Shown here: positions 1 to 8,846 of the stretch, piece after piece
How positions within the stretch are numbered: position 1 is the stretch's first letter
How the letters are laid out: every line of letters begins with the position of its first letter
Source: Enterovirga aerilata
GTDB taxonomy: Bacteria; Pseudomonadota; Alphaproteobacteria; Rhizobiales; Beijerinckiaceae
Length of the DNA stretch: 64,000 bases
Assembly (NCBI RefSeq): GCF_013044135.1
Contig: NZ_JABEPP010000005.1
Span: 103,501 to 167,500, forward strand
Reading direction: 5' to 3'
Made by a program: the position numbers and the translations under genes
Notes under the pieces: generated by a model
The model's database searches: none
Seen by the model: the letters and a program-made list of their open reading frames with translations, nothing else
Told to the model about the DNA's origin: nothing

Positions 1-1994
1 AATGGCAACTCGGCCCTCCGCCAAACAAAGCCGCCGTGGGCAGTGACCGACGCGACCGGTTCAGATCCACTGGCCGTCAAGGTCCTACGCACGTCGCGGT
101 GCCGTATTCCGAGGCAGCGGGCCAATTCGTTCACCAGGACGTATTCGGCGCGAAACGCTTCGACGTCCGCCCGCTGAAGCCGGCAGTACCCGTGATCCGA
201 CCGCGGTAGCAGCCCGGCCGCGACAAGCCCTGACATGAAGGGTTCGGTCGTGCCGATCAGGGCCGCCGCCTCCTTGTGGCTGATGCGAGCATCGCCGGGT
301 GCGTTCGCGTTCGGAATAACCCCGGCTTCCCGGGCGACACGTGCCAAGCCCTGCATGCCGTGCACCGCGACGGCCGTCGCGAGGCAGCCGTTCTGTCCGG
401 GGACCGTCAGGATGGGAATGGCGCCCTCTAGTATCCCCGTCAGCACCGCCCCCCAAGGTGGGGAGCCGCCGAGCCGCTTCATGGCTTTCGAGAGACGGAT
501 GGAGGTCCCGTCCGTGCTGCCCTCCTGCGCACGCTCCTTGATGCCCTGGATGAGCTTGAGCAGTTCGCTGCGAACGTAATGCTCCTGCCCCGCCATCGTA
601 ACAGTGACCGGACCTGCGACCAGGCGCAGCAAGCCGCGGGCGACGAGATCAGGAAGGCAGCTGCGGGGGATACCCAGAAGGTTGGCGGCTTCCTGTGAGG
701 CGACGGCATCCTTCCGGAGCTTTGCCACCATCTCGACCGCCGATGCCCGAAAGAGCAGCGGCGAGCGCACGGCGGAGCTCGCGCGCCGAACCTCGATGTC
801 AGGATGCCTGGCCAGGCGCCCCATCAATTTGCGAGTGATGCCGAATCGCCGGGCCGCATCCTGAGCCGTGATCCACTCGTCCTCACGGTGATTGTCTCGC
901 CTCCGGATGAGGCCCGCGGCGGCGCTCACCGCCATGTTCGCGTCGATCTCCTTGCGCACGAGCTCCTTCGCCTCCGGTGCGAGATGCCCGTCGCGCGTGA
1001 GCATGAGCAGTGGCCCGAGTTCCTTCCGCACGCCGTAGTGCCCGGCGCGCAGGTCGGCCGCGGCGCGCGTCTCGTCCGCGAGTGCGTGGAACCCTCGCGG
1101 CCAGTCGATGAGTGTTCGTCCGGCCTTCGCGAGCGCGTCCGGCGTGATACGGGCAAAGTCGGCCAGCGTCTTCATGCGCCGCATGATGCCGCGAGGCGCG
1201 TCGGGCTCGGTCGTGACGGCGCAGGCCAGCGCCACCGCGAACTCGAAGATGTCCCCATCATCGAGGCGAGCGATGGCGTCCGGCAGCTTGCGGCGCTCCG
1301 TACGCCGTCGGTCGGGGTCAGGGTCGACGATGCCCGTCATCAGGCGGAAAGCATCCTCGTCGGCTATATGCGCAACCGGGCCGGCGTGATCACGCAAGTC
1401 GACGGTCGGATCGCCATCATCATCGACGCAGCTCTCGCAGAATGGAATGCCGAGCGTCCTGCGCCAGCGCAGCGGCTTCGTGCAGACGGGACAGGCGTCG
1501 ATGAGGTGCTCCCTGCTTTCCGGGCAGATGGCAAACGGGAGGAGGGACCAGACCGAACGATGGTGAGGGGACCGGCGCAACGAGAGCGGCGAAACGCGCC
1601 GGCGTCCTCCCTCGCGGTAGGCCGCCCTGATCGCGACGCTGCCGAAATCGATGAACCCCGCGGAGCGCCCGGGCCGCGGCACCCCCGGATGCATGCGCGA
1701 CGTGATCTCGCCCTCGTGCATCTTGAGCACGTAGGCGAGATGCGCGGCACGCTCGATCTGCGTCGTCGGGAAGGCTTCCGTGCGCAGGTTGTGAACGTCG
1801 GCCAGGCGGAACACGCGATGGAGGCTCTCGAACCCGTTGTGGTGCGCAGCACGCGCCGCGAGGCCGAGCAGGCTCTCACCGGCAATCGGTCCCGGAATGA
1901 GCCGGAACGGCAGCGGGACGATGCGCATCCCACGCCGGCCCGGAATCGTGAGACGGTAGTCCGCAAGCGGATGCGTGGAGAGCGCCTGCCTCAT
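1..1994 (-). CDS. tniQ: TniQ/TnsD-type target selector, partial (runs off left edge)
   Basis: I translated an uninterrupted reading frame from ATG at 1994 to the window edge, 664 codons with no stop. The N-terminus has the TniQ signature (PLPFRLIPGPIAGESLLGLA, residues 28-47). A zinc cluster of C157, C168-x2-C171 and C186-x2-C189 follows. Later segments look like repeated helix-turn-helix modules. The start overlaps the tnsC stop as ATGA, so the two are translationally coupled. In Tn7-like elements TniQ/TnsD proteins recognise the target site and recruit TnsC. The length (more than 660 residues) is closer to TnsD than to the short TniQ of CRISPR-associated transposons, and no cas genes are visible. 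The C-terminus is outside the window. Confidence 0.88.
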   Translation of the reverse strand, partial: MRQALSTHPLADYRLTIPGRRGMRIVPLPFRLIPGPIAGESLLGLAARAAHHNGFESLHRVFRLADVHNLRTEAFPTTQIERAAHLAYVLKMHEGEITSRMHPGVPRPGRSAGFIDFGSVAIRAAYREGGRRRVSPLSLRRSPHHRSVWSLLPFAICPESREHLIDACPVCTKPLRWRRTLGIPFCESCVDDDGDPTVDLRDHAGPVAHIADEDAFRLMTGIVDPDPDRRRTERRKLPDAIARLDDGDIFEFAVALACAVTTEPDAPRGIMRRMKTLADFARITPDALAKAGRTLIDWPRGFHALADETRAAADLRAGHYGVRKELGPLLMLTRDGHLAPEAKELVRKEIDANMAVSAAAGLIRRRDNHREDEWITAQDAARRFGITRKLMGRLARHPDIEVRRASSAVRSPLLFRASAVEMVAKLRKDAVASQEAANLLGIPRSCLPDLVARGLLRLVAGPVTVTMAGQEHYVRSELLKLIQGIKERAQEGSTDGTSIRLSKAMKRLGGSPPWGAVLTGILEGAIPILTVPGQNGCLATAVAVHGMQGLARVAREAGVIPNANAPGDARISHKEAAALIGTTEPFMSGLVAAGLLPRSDHGYCRLQRADVEAFRAEYVLVNELARCLGIRHRDVRRTLTASGSEPVASVTAHGGFVWRRAELP

Positions 1995-2977
1995 TTGGCG
2001 CTCCTGGTGCGAACACCGTTGCGGAACGGGTTGTGGTCCGTGATGCCGAGGGGGATGGCCCAGTTCTGCACAGCCTCATCGAGATCGTCCCGGGAGATCT
2101 TTCGGGCGCCGCGCCGGATGGCGCGCTCGCAGGCGACTTCGAAGACGTTGGAAGCGATCCCGATCACGCCGCCGCTCACGTCGTACATGCAGGACGGAAT
2201 GTCTCCGGCGACCAGCCCCGAGCAAGACTTCATGATGCCGTGCTCGACGAGCTTGAGGTCGAAGCCGGCGCAATGGTCGAGGAACATCCCGAGTTCCTCC
2301 TTGAGCGAGACGTCGAGGGGGTTGAGGAAGATCGGCTCCAGGCAGCGGTTCTTGAACTGCGGGTTCTTGAGCAGCAGAGGCTTGGCCTCCTCCGTCCCGA
2401 TCAGGATGAGCGGGCAGGTGCCGCGGATCAGCCAGCGCTTGATGGTTTCGGTCACGCTCCAGGCGGTTTTGCCCCCCTTGCCCCCGGTCTCGACGCCGGT
2501 CCCGTCCGTGTTGATGGTGTGGTGGATCTCGTCGAGTACGATGAGGTCGGTTTCGCCGACATCGCTGTGGTTGGCGGCGCGCCGCATCAGCTTGGCCGCG
2601 GTGCCCTCCTCGAAGTCGGGGTCGCCGTAGGCTTCCAGGATGTCGCTCGCGAGGGTCTTCACCCGTGCCTGCGCCGACAAGGTGACGTGCAGCATGGGCC
2701 GAAGGTCGTCGTTCCGGCGCGACACGGCGGGCGTCGTCTCGATGTAGTGCTCGATGCAGGTCGACTTGCCCGACCCGGACGGTCCGATGATGGGCAGGAA
2801 CTTGTGTGGGGTCCGCTTTCCCTTTCGGCCCTTCTCGATCCATTCCTGCCGGTTGGCGCGCCCGACCTCGCGCATGATCTCGATCTCGCGCCGGATGCGC
2901 TCCAGGCGGGGATGGACGATGCGGAACTTGCGGAACTCCCGCCGGGCGTGAGCCAGCCGATCTTCCTGGTTGGTCAT
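1991..2977 (-). CDS. tnsC: TnsC/TniB-type AAA+ transposition ATPase
   Basis: 328 residues from ATG 2977. The Walker A motif GPSGSGKST lies at about residues 65-73 (K71) and Walker B LIVLDEIHH at about 145-153 (D149, E150), as in the TniB/TnsC family. These ATPases sit between the target selector and the transposase and license insertion. The start overlaps the tnsB stop by ATGA (2974-2977), and the stop overlaps the tniQ start by ATGA (1991-1994). The tight coupling suggests fixed stoichiometry. A longer frame continues upstream to 3634, but that part overlaps tnsB and reads as low-complexity shadow, so the short start is preferred. Confidence 0.92.
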   Translation of the reverse strand: MTNQEDRLAHARREFRKFRIVHPRLERIRREIEIMREVGRANRQEWIEKGRKGKRTPHKFLPIIGPSGSGKSTCIEHYIETTPAVSRRNDDLRPMLHVTLSAQARVKTLASDILEAYGDPDFEEGTAAKLMRRAANHSDVGETDLIVLDEIHHTINTDGTGVETGGKGGKTAWSVTETIKRWLIRGTCPLILIGTEEAKPLLLKNPQFKNRCLEPIFLNPLDVSLKEELGMFLDHCAGFDLKLVEHGIMKSCSGLVAGDIPSCMYDVSGGVIGIASNVFEVACERAIRRGARKISRDDLDEAVQNWAIPLGITDHNPFRNGVRTRSAK

Positions 2978-5295
2978 CGTGAGGCGTCTCCGTTTGTCGG
3001 GAAGCTCTGGGCCAACATCCGGGCCTTGAGCTTGGTGTAGTACGCGTCGGCATCCGGGACCTGCAGGCCGAGCCGTGCTGCCGCGAACGGGTCTTCGACG
3101 GCCGGCGGGATGGGCGGGGACGCCTTCGCCTGCGCGTGCTGAGCAGCGACACGGGCGAGCGCATCTTTCGCCTCTCTGGCTTTGGCGGCCCTTTTCTCCT
3201 TGCGCGTCGCCTTCGCCTTCGCCGCAGCCTTTGCGCCGCCCCGTCGCGGCCCGGGTTCGGGAATGCCGTCGTCCGCGCGATCCCGCGCGGCGACGTGCAC
3301 GAGGATGTCGTTCGGCTTGAGCCCGCTCGCCGATGGAGCCTCGTGGCCGAACTGCACGACGTCGCCCCTGAGCACCGGCTGTGCCGGATTCATCAGACGG
3401 GCCTGCTTGCGCATGCTCGCGTCGCGGAGTGCGGGCGAGGCGGCCTCCAGCTCTTCGCGGAACCGGTCGCGCGCGAGGAGCCTGTCCGCCTCGGACTTGA
3501 AGGCGAGGTCTTCCGCGTCCGCGAAGCGCTTGATCTGGTCGTTGTGCCAGAAGCCGAGGCCTGGAGTTGCGGCGTAGAGCCTGTCCCAGTTCGGCAGGCG
3601 GTCGTAGCCGCGCGGCTTCCTGCCGGGATTCCACACGGAGATCGCCGATGCGTCCGCCGGGTTGTACTTGATCTTGACTGCGGCCGTTTCACTGGACGGA
3701 CGCCGTCGCCGCTTCCGCATCGGGGTTGTTCCCGCCAGGTCATCGAGCAGCCGCGTCGTGATCTCGGGGTCGTGGAACACCATGTTCCGGAACTCGATAC
3801 CCGACCGCGTAAGGGTCGCGTCCGCGACCGTGCCAAAGGCGGAGCCGAGAAAGCCGATGTCGTCGATGATGAAGCGGCGCTGGTTTCCGAGCGCCTTGCG
3901 CCAGGCGAGCAGCGGCGCCATCCCGATGCCGGAGTGCTTCTCCTGCGCATAGATCTCGTAGATCGCGAGATAGATGAACTCTTCCAGCTGCGAGAGGGTG
4001 AGCGCCCTCGTTTTTCTTGGGTCCAAACCGAGCTTACGCATCATGCCCGGGTCGAAGGGAACGCCGCCCGGCATCTTATCGAGGAGGATTTTCTTCAGCG
4101 TCAGGAAGAATCGCTCGACGATAGCCTTGTATTCGGGGGTCTTTACCGGCGCCCATTCGACCGAGATCGAGGCGTCCTCGCAGGCGTCCTGAAAGGAGAC
4201 GCCGACCTGCGCCCATGCATTATCAACCACGATGCATTCGGGCTTGCCGTACAGATCGTCGAGGAGCTCGCGGAACTGTGGCAGCCGGTCGGCGATGAGA
4301 TGCTTGCCCGACACGACCTGCTGCAGGCAGGCCATGATTGCGTAAAGGCTCTCACCCTCGAAGGTGATGACGACGCCGAGCACCACGCGCGTCCTCACGT
4401 CGATAGCAACGGTGAGCGTGGGGCGGCCTGCCGCGTACCCGGAGCCGTCGTCGAGCACGCACCAGCCGTCGACAACCGTCGAGTCGACGATGACATATTC
4501 AAGCGCGCGGTCGGCGACGAGCCCAGGGAAGATGCCCTTGCCCCGGCGTCGCCCTTCGTCCTCGCCGAACTTGGCAACGAGCTTCTCCAGCGATTGAGAG
4601 TTCTTGATGTAGGTCCGGACCGTTTCGTCGCTCGGCGTGGGCAATCTCTGCCACACGGAGCCGTGCAGGCGGGCACCCTGGACGTTTAGCTCCTTCACCA
4701 ACTTGGTGATGTGAGCATGCGCGTCGAGCGGCGTGCGGGTGGCCTCGGCCCAGTACCAGGCGACGGTCTCGGCGAGCGCATGCGCGACGGGCTTCGGCCA
4801 AAACTGGCGCTTCCCCTTGCCGCGCATGTCGAACATGAGCCGGAGGGGGCGCTTGCCAGGTTCGCCGCGGCCGAGCGCCCGCTGAAGCGCGCCCGGGCTC
4901 GGGATCCACTTGATGTCCTTGCTGCGCGCTTCCTTCTTGTGGAGATCCAGCAGGCCTTTCAGGGCGACGTGGCCGTACCCACAGGGCGAGCGATCCCACA
5001 CGCGGCAGAAGAACTGGCGCGCGCGAGCGTCGTCCGGTGCGCCTTCCGGCGGGACGTCGTCGATCTCCTCGTAGCTGAGCAGCTTCCCGGCGACCGGCTT
5101 GTCCGGCGGGAGCCGCCACGCCTTGCGCGCCGAATGCAACCTCAAGAGCTCATCCTCGGACTTCAAGATCGGGATCGCGCTCCCACCGTCCACGCGATGG
5201 AACATCAGCTGGTTGCCGACCTCGGCGACGTAGGCGTAGCGGCCCTCGGGGACGTGCCACTGCTCGCCAGGCTCGTAGTGGTTCTTGAGCGCCAT
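2974..5295 (-). CDS. tnsB: TnsB/TniA-type DDE transposase
   Basis: 773 residues from ATG 5295 (MALKNHYEPG). The retroviral-integrase-like core carries D271 (IVDST), D358 (VVDNAW) and E394 (VERFF). The 35-residue D-E spacing is typical of Mu/Tn7 DDE transposases. N-terminal helix-turn-helix regions would bind the element ends. The C-terminal 150 residues are lysine- and alanine-rich, a plausible TnsC-contact tail. The gene begins 2 bases after the tnsA stop and ends in an ATGA overlap with tnsC. A longer ORF start at 5442 exists, but it lies inside tnsA and is not needed. Confidence 0.93.
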   Translation of the reverse strand: MALKNHYEPGEQWHVPEGRYAYVAEVGNQLMFHRVDGGSAIPILKSEDELLRLHSARKAWRLPPDKPVAGKLLSYEEIDDVPPEGAPDDARARQFFCRVWDRSPCGYGHVALKGLLDLHKKEARSKDIKWIPSPGALQRALGRGEPGKRPLRLMFDMRGKGKRQFWPKPVAHALAETVAWYWAEATRTPLDAHAHITKLVKELNVQGARLHGSVWQRLPTPSDETVRTYIKNSQSLEKLVAKFGEDEGRRRGKGIFPGLVADRALEYVIVDSTVVDGWCVLDDGSGYAAGRPTLTVAIDVRTRVVLGVVITFEGESLYAIMACLQQVVSGKHLIADRLPQFRELLDDLYGKPECIVVDNAWAQVGVSFQDACEDASISVEWAPVKTPEYKAIVERFFLTLKKILLDKMPGGVPFDPGMMRKLGLDPRKTRALTLSQLEEFIYLAIYEIYAQEKHSGIGMAPLLAWRKALGNQRRFIIDDIGFLGSAFGTVADATLTRSGIEFRNMVFHDPEITTRLLDDLAGTTPMRKRRRRPSSETAAVKIKYNPADASAISVWNPGRKPRGYDRLPNWDRLYAATPGLGFWHNDQIKRFADAEDLAFKSEADRLLARDRFREELEAASPALRDASMRKQARLMNPAQPVLRGDVVQFGHEAPSASGLKPNDILVHVAARDRADDGIPEPGPRRGGAKAAAKAKATRKEKRAAKAREAKDALARVAAQHAQAKASPPIPPAVEDPFAAARLGLQVPDADAYYTKLKARMLAQSFPTNGDASR

Positions 5296-5297
5296 GG

Positions 5298-6014
5298 TCA
5301 GCGAGCCCCCGATCTTGCAGGGGCGCGTGTCACCGGGGTGTCCGGGCGCAAGCGCTGCCGGATGTCGATGGCTGCGTTCCGACGCACCACGGCGGCGTGC
5401 ACGAACACCGCTCCCATGATGCCGCCGCCCAGCTTTTCGCACAGGGCGCCGTAGGCAATGGCACCGCCGGCGGCTTCCAGGGCGTCAAGCACGGCGAAGC
5501 GCTGGGCAACCGTGAGTTCGGCGTCCTTGTCGGCCTGGATCGTCTTGGCCGTGTCGAAGACCGGCCGCGCGTAGATTTCGTCCGCCTCCACGACCGCGAA
5601 CGACCATCCCAGGCTCGCGTAGACGTCGCGGGCAAGCTCGATCTTGAGCGCGTAGAAGGGGTCGGGCGCGTAGGTCTTTTTCACCTCCGTGATCGCAACT
5701 TGGCCGTCCGCCATATCGCGGCGCAGGTCCGGGAAGAGCACGAGGGGCTCGCGCATCCCGACAAACATTTCGAGCCGGTGCGGCTGGGCGAGGTAGGTCG
5801 CGACATTCGCATCCGCCTCGCAATGCATGAAGTAGTCGCGCTCGCGGCGATCCTCCCACGGCATTGCGCGGCGCGCCTTGGCGCTGCTGTAGCGGCCGGT
5901 AGGCTTGCGGTGGCGTCCGTTGATGATGCGGCGGATGGGACCACCGCGCGGGTCCGTGATTATGTTCGCGGTGACGCGCATCTGATGCGCCGCGACCTCG
6001 ATATCGAACTTCAT
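5298..6014 (-). CDS. tnsA: TnsA-type endonuclease, catalytically intact
   Basis: 238 residues from ATG 6014 (MKFDIEVAAH). The TnsA nuclease pattern is present: E66 in MHCEAD, D96 in LFPDLR and E110-V-K112 in AITEVKK. It is followed by a C-terminal region that could be the winged-helix TnsC-binding part. In Tn7-like elements TnsA cuts the 5' ends of the transposon, giving cut-and-paste movement together with TnsB. It directly precedes tnsB with a 2-base gap. This identifies the module as Tn7-like rather than Tn5053/Tn402-like, because the latter lack TnsA. Confidence 0.85.
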   Translation of the reverse strand: MKFDIEVAAHQMRVTANIITDPRGGPIRRIINGRHRKPTGRYSSAKARRAMPWEDRRERDYFMHCEADANVATYLAQPHRLEMFVGMREPLVLFPDLRRDMADGQVAITEVKKTYAPDPFYALKIELARDVYASLGWSFAVVEADEIYARPVFDTAKTIQADKDAELTVAQRFAVLDALEAAGGAIAYGALCEKLGGGIMGAVFVHAAVVRRNAAIDIRQRLRPDTPVTRAPARSGAR

Positions 6015-6049
6015 GGGGCGTCCTGCTGTTCGTGGGTGACGCGTGCGGC

Positions 6050-6592
6050 TCAGTGCTCCCAGTCCGCTTCCGGCACCCCGCCGGTCCACTCGATCTCGTG
6101 CGGCTCGATCGCGGCGATGCGCTCGGGGGTGGCGATCTCATAAGGTCCGTCGCCGGCGCGGATCTCGATGCTGGCAAAGCGCTCGACCGGAATGACGCCG
6201 CGATAGAAAAACCAGTCCTCGACGAAGCGAGGATTGCCCGCGTGGCGCTTCTCGAAATCGATGATCTGCTCCCCAACGCCGCCGCGCGCGAACGGCAGCC
6301 AGCGGCGGAGCCTGCGATCCGTGGACGGGATCACGACGGTGATGCGCACGGCACGCTTGTCGACCGTGCCCATGGTGGCCGGCATGCCCAGCGCGATCAT
6401 CTCGGCGGTAGCGATGAGCGTAGCCGTCCCGTCCCCGAGGCCCTGATGGTCGGGATCGGGATCGAGGGAGAGCCAGGTGGCGGTGAGGGTCTTCTCGCCG
6501 CGCTGGCCGACGATGACGTCGCCCTTGCAGAGACCGCCGGAGGCGATGATGTGCGGCAGGTGCCCTTCGGAGGTGAAGTGGAAGAGGCGCAT
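6050..6592 (-). CDS. Hypothetical protein, possible ADP-ribosyltransferase-like N-terminus
   Basis: 180 residues. ATG 6592 is preceded by AAGGA at suitable spacing. The N-terminus (LFHFTSEGHLPHIIASGGL) resembles the start of DarT/KptA-type ADP-ribosyl folds, where a short H-x-T stretch leads into 'LPSILxxGL'. The rest (TWLSLDPDPDHQGLG and a C-terminal DWFFYRGVIPVERFASIEI) gives no firm family. It lies 35 bases upstream of tnsA in the same direction and so probably belongs to the transposition transcript. The fold assignment is a guess from a short stretch; function unknown. Confidence 0.65.
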   Translation of the reverse strand: MRLFHFTSEGHLPHIIASGGLCKGDVIVGQRGEKTLTATWLSLDPDPDHQGLGDGTATLIATAEMIALGMPATMGTVDKRAVRITVVIPSTDRRLRRWLPFARGGVGEQIIDFEKRHAGNPRFVEDWFFYRGVIPVERFASIEIRAGDGPYEIATPERIAAIEPHEIEWTGGVPEADWEH

Positions 6593-6655
6593 GTCGGGGG
6601 TCCTTGAAGTTCGGGATCTGGTCGGGGGCGGCCGTGCCGCCCGGAGGTGTGGGCC

Positions 6656-7513
6656 TCAGCTCTGCCCGAGCCGCGGACCGGCGCTGACGCGCGATCCGCC
6701 GTCGAAGGGACGGCTCATGTCGAGCGCGACCTCGCCCTTGAGCGCGAGGTTCGTGAGGCACGTCAGCAGGCGGTTGAGGCTGCTGCGGCTCCCGAGCCTG
6801 GCCCGGCGAGCGAGGGCACCGACGCTGCTGGGAAGGCCGTGCAGGTCGATGGCGGAGCGGACCTTCTGCAGGTCGACCTCGGTTGCAGCGCCGGCGCGTT
6901 CGAGCATGAACTCGCGATTGCGCCGCGGGATGCGGGCAAAGGGCATACGCTCCGTCCAGGCGAGGAAGGTCACCCCGTGCGACCGGTAGGCCGCCCGCAG
7001 ATCCGCCGCCTTGCTGATCCAGGCGGGATCGTGCGGGTTGCGCTCCCAAGAGGGCAGGAGAGCAAGCGTGCAGACCTCGCCGCCGAACCGCCGGAACACG
7101 ACGTCAGGAACGAAGACATGCTCGTGGCGCCCGCCGTTGCGCATGGCGGAGTAGGACAGGACGTGGCCGCGAGGGACGATCTTCTCCACGCTCGGGTCGC
7201 AGACGAGCATCTGCAGCGCCGCTGTTTCGAGGCTTGTCGCCGCGAGGGCCTGGCCGCCCGGCAGCTTCTCGGAACGGACGAAGTCGGGCACGGCGTTGCG
7301 CCCCAGCACGGTCGGTCCGAAGCTGAGCGCCTGGGGCCCGAGCCCGAGATCGGCCGGAACGATTGCCGAGCATGCCGCGACGTCGTCGTTGGCGGCCGTT
7401 CGGGCGGACGGGAGGTTGTGCGACGGGTTGAGAGCGGGCGTCGACGGAAGCGCGGGCCAGATGCCAGGAGGCGGCGCTTTTTTGACTGTGTGGGACTGGA
7501 GGTTGGCGAGCAT
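6656..7513 (-). CDS. TnsA-like protein lacking catalytic lysine motif
   Basis: 285 residues from ATG 7513. The middle part follows the TnsA nuclease layout: E96 (SLETAAL), about 40 residues, then D137 in HVFVPDVVF, a hallmark TnsA beta-strand. The following E-x-K strand reads VCTLALLP (about residues 147-154), so the metal/lysine residues are missing. A conserved-looking AAYRSHGVTFLAWTE and a C-terminal helical winged-helix-like region (residues about 225-275) follow, as in TnsA. The gene lies upstream of an intact tnsA in the same orientation. Inference: an inactive TnsA paralogue acting as structural or regulatory partner. It could also be an unrelated PD-(D/E)XK remnant. Confidence 0.7.
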   Translation of the reverse strand: MLANLQSHTVKKAPPPGIWPALPSTPALNPSHNLPSARTAANDDVAACSAIVPADLGLGPQALSFGPTVLGRNAVPDFVRSEKLPGGQALAATSLETAALQMLVCDPSVEKIVPRGHVLSYSAMRNGGRHEHVFVPDVVFRRFGGEVCTLALLPSWERNPHDPAWISKAADLRAAYRSHGVTFLAWTERMPFARIPRRNREFMLERAGAATEVDLQKVRSAIDLHGLPSSVGALARRARLGSRSSLNRLLTCLTNLALKGEVALDMSRPFDGGSRVSAGPRLGQS

Positions 7514-7691
7514 GGTAGATCTTTCGTGAAGGACGGACAGGCCGCGGCTGCTGGCCGTAGTCCCGGGTGAGACGGACGAGCTTTCCCCTCCGGCGCGCGA
7601 GGGCGCGCCGGCTGCGACGGGAAAGGTCGGGTGGAGAGGTCCGGAACGGTGTGTCCCAACCTCGGGGGTGCAGGGCGGTTGGTGCTGCGAG

Positions 7692-7838
7692 CTACGACAG
7701 GAGCGGGCGGCCCGGGCTCCAGGGCAGCTCCCGCAGCGGCGTCAACGGGAAGACGTCGCCCCAGTCGTCGAAGTCGGGATCAAGCAGCTGGAGGTCCCCG
7801 ATCCAGCAGGGCGCGTCATCGTAGGCGTGGTAAGACAT
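7692..7838 (-). CDS. Small hypothetical protein (48 aa)
   Basis: ATG at 7838 has AAAGGG about 6 bases upstream and opens a 48-residue acidic, tryptophan-rich frame (MSYHAYDDAPCWIGDLQLLD...), ending at TAG 7692. The composition (several D/W, few R) is unlike the arginine-rich shadow frames nearby, which favours a real gene. It is oriented with the transposition operon. No family recognised. Confidence 0.45.
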   Translation of the reverse strand: MSYHAYDDAPCWIGDLQLLDPDFDDWGDVFPLTPLRELPWSPGRPLLS

Positions 7839-8254
7839 CGTTTACCCTTTCGGAGGCAAACGTCCCGATTCGCGCCGAAACTGCCTGCGACAGCCCTTGC
7901 TTTGAAGGCGGGCTGCTGATACAAGACAGATTCCAAGGGCGGCTGCGCCACCTTTGGTCGGTTCGACCAAGACGTGTGAGTCACGATCCCGGGTGTTAGA
8001 GCTTGTTGAGGGATCGTGACGGTTCGGGCGGACGGCAAAAGCCGTCGCGTGACCTGGCGGAGCTGGCGGCTCTGTTCAGGATCGGCGATGGCCCGGAGGT
8101 AAAGGGCGGGGCTGGCAGGCCCTGCTGCTTCTCCAACGGGTAAGCTTCGCTTTCAGCGAAGCTGAGAACACGAGGGCGTGCGGCATAGCCGTGCGCCCTT
8201 TGTGTTAGGGGGGGGCCGCGAGCGGCCCATCGTCTGTGTCTCACGTCCGTTCTC
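7839..8254 (+). other. Gap with two strong hairpins; no protein gene seen
   Basis: No convincing coding frame. It holds a perfect 9-3-9 hairpin at 8143-8163 (arm AGCTTCGCT, loop TTC). Just after it, at 8174-8198, an 11-bp stem (GGGCGTGCGGC / GCCGTGCGCCC, loop ATA) is followed by TTTGTGTT. Two positions of the second stem pair only as G-U in a plus-strand RNA and would be A-C mismatches in a minus-strand RNA. Confidence 0.5.
8174..8206 (+). terminator. Terminator-like hairpin on plus strand
   Basis: An 11-bp stem with loop ATA closes with two G-U pairs in the plus-strand transcript and is followed by a T-rich run. No plus-strand protein gene lies upstream, so it may end a small RNA. Confidence 0.4.
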
Positions 8255-8695
8255 CTAATCCTGTTCCGGCGTTCGCACTTGAAGGTGAGGCGGCACCGCA
8301 TTGAGCGCGTACCAGCGCCGACCAGTCTCATCGTGAAAGACCTGTCCGGCACGCTTGATCTTAACCTTGGCCTTCTCCGCCGCATCCTTTGAGAGGCCGC
8401 CGTCGACGACGAGCTTGTTCAGTTCTCCTCCTGATAGGCCGCGGGGGCCCGCCTTCTCCAGGGCCTCGACCATGATCTGGGCGGCGAGGCTGCGCAGTCG
8501 CGGCACCGGGGCCGTGTTTGTGGCCGCGGCGGATGGGAGAACCGTGCCGCCCCCCCTGTCGAGCAGACGGAGAAGCTCGGCTTGCCTGATCCGCCCGTGA
8601 ATGACGTTCTCGCGTGCGTCCCTTTCGGTGCGGGTCCAGAACTCCAGGTATCGACCGATTTCGGCAAGCTCTCGGTCGATGTCGTCCCGGTTCAT
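8255..8695 (-). CDS. Hypothetical protein with possible C-terminal winged-helix
   Basis: 146 residues from ATG 8695 (MNRDDIDREL); an in-frame GTG at 8725 would add ten residues. The N-terminal half is helical and charged, with likely coiled coil around residues 3-45. The C-terminal part (ALEKAGPRGLSGGELNKL, then AKVKIKRAGQVFHDETGRRW) reads like a winged-helix module in which a basic helix leads into a beta-wing. It is oriented with the transposition operon and may be one of its accessory or regulatory genes. Family not recognised. Confidence 0.6.
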   Translation of the reverse strand: MNRDDIDRELAEIGRYLEFWTRTERDARENVIHGRIRQAELLRLLDRGGGTVLPSAAATNTAPVPRLRSLAAQIMVEALEKAGPRGLSGGELNKLVVDGGLSKDAAEKAKVKIKRAGQVFHDETGRRWYALNAVPPHLQVRTPEQD

Positions 8696-8846
8696 GCGAA
8701 GTCTCTCGATTTTGCCATTATACACGACTAAGGCCCGGGATCCAGAAAAAAATTCTACCTCACCGGGCCAAAGCCCTGGTCTCTACCGGAAAGGGTTAAC
8801 GAACCGTACTCCATAAACCCGGCTCAGAGGCCACGCCAGGCCAGGG

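Noticed and set aside
804..2630. Long plus-strand frame of 608 codons
   Set aside because: It lies opposite tniQ and tnsC, is arginine/aspartate/glycine-rich without domains, and exists because high-GC codon bias leaves the opposite frame open.
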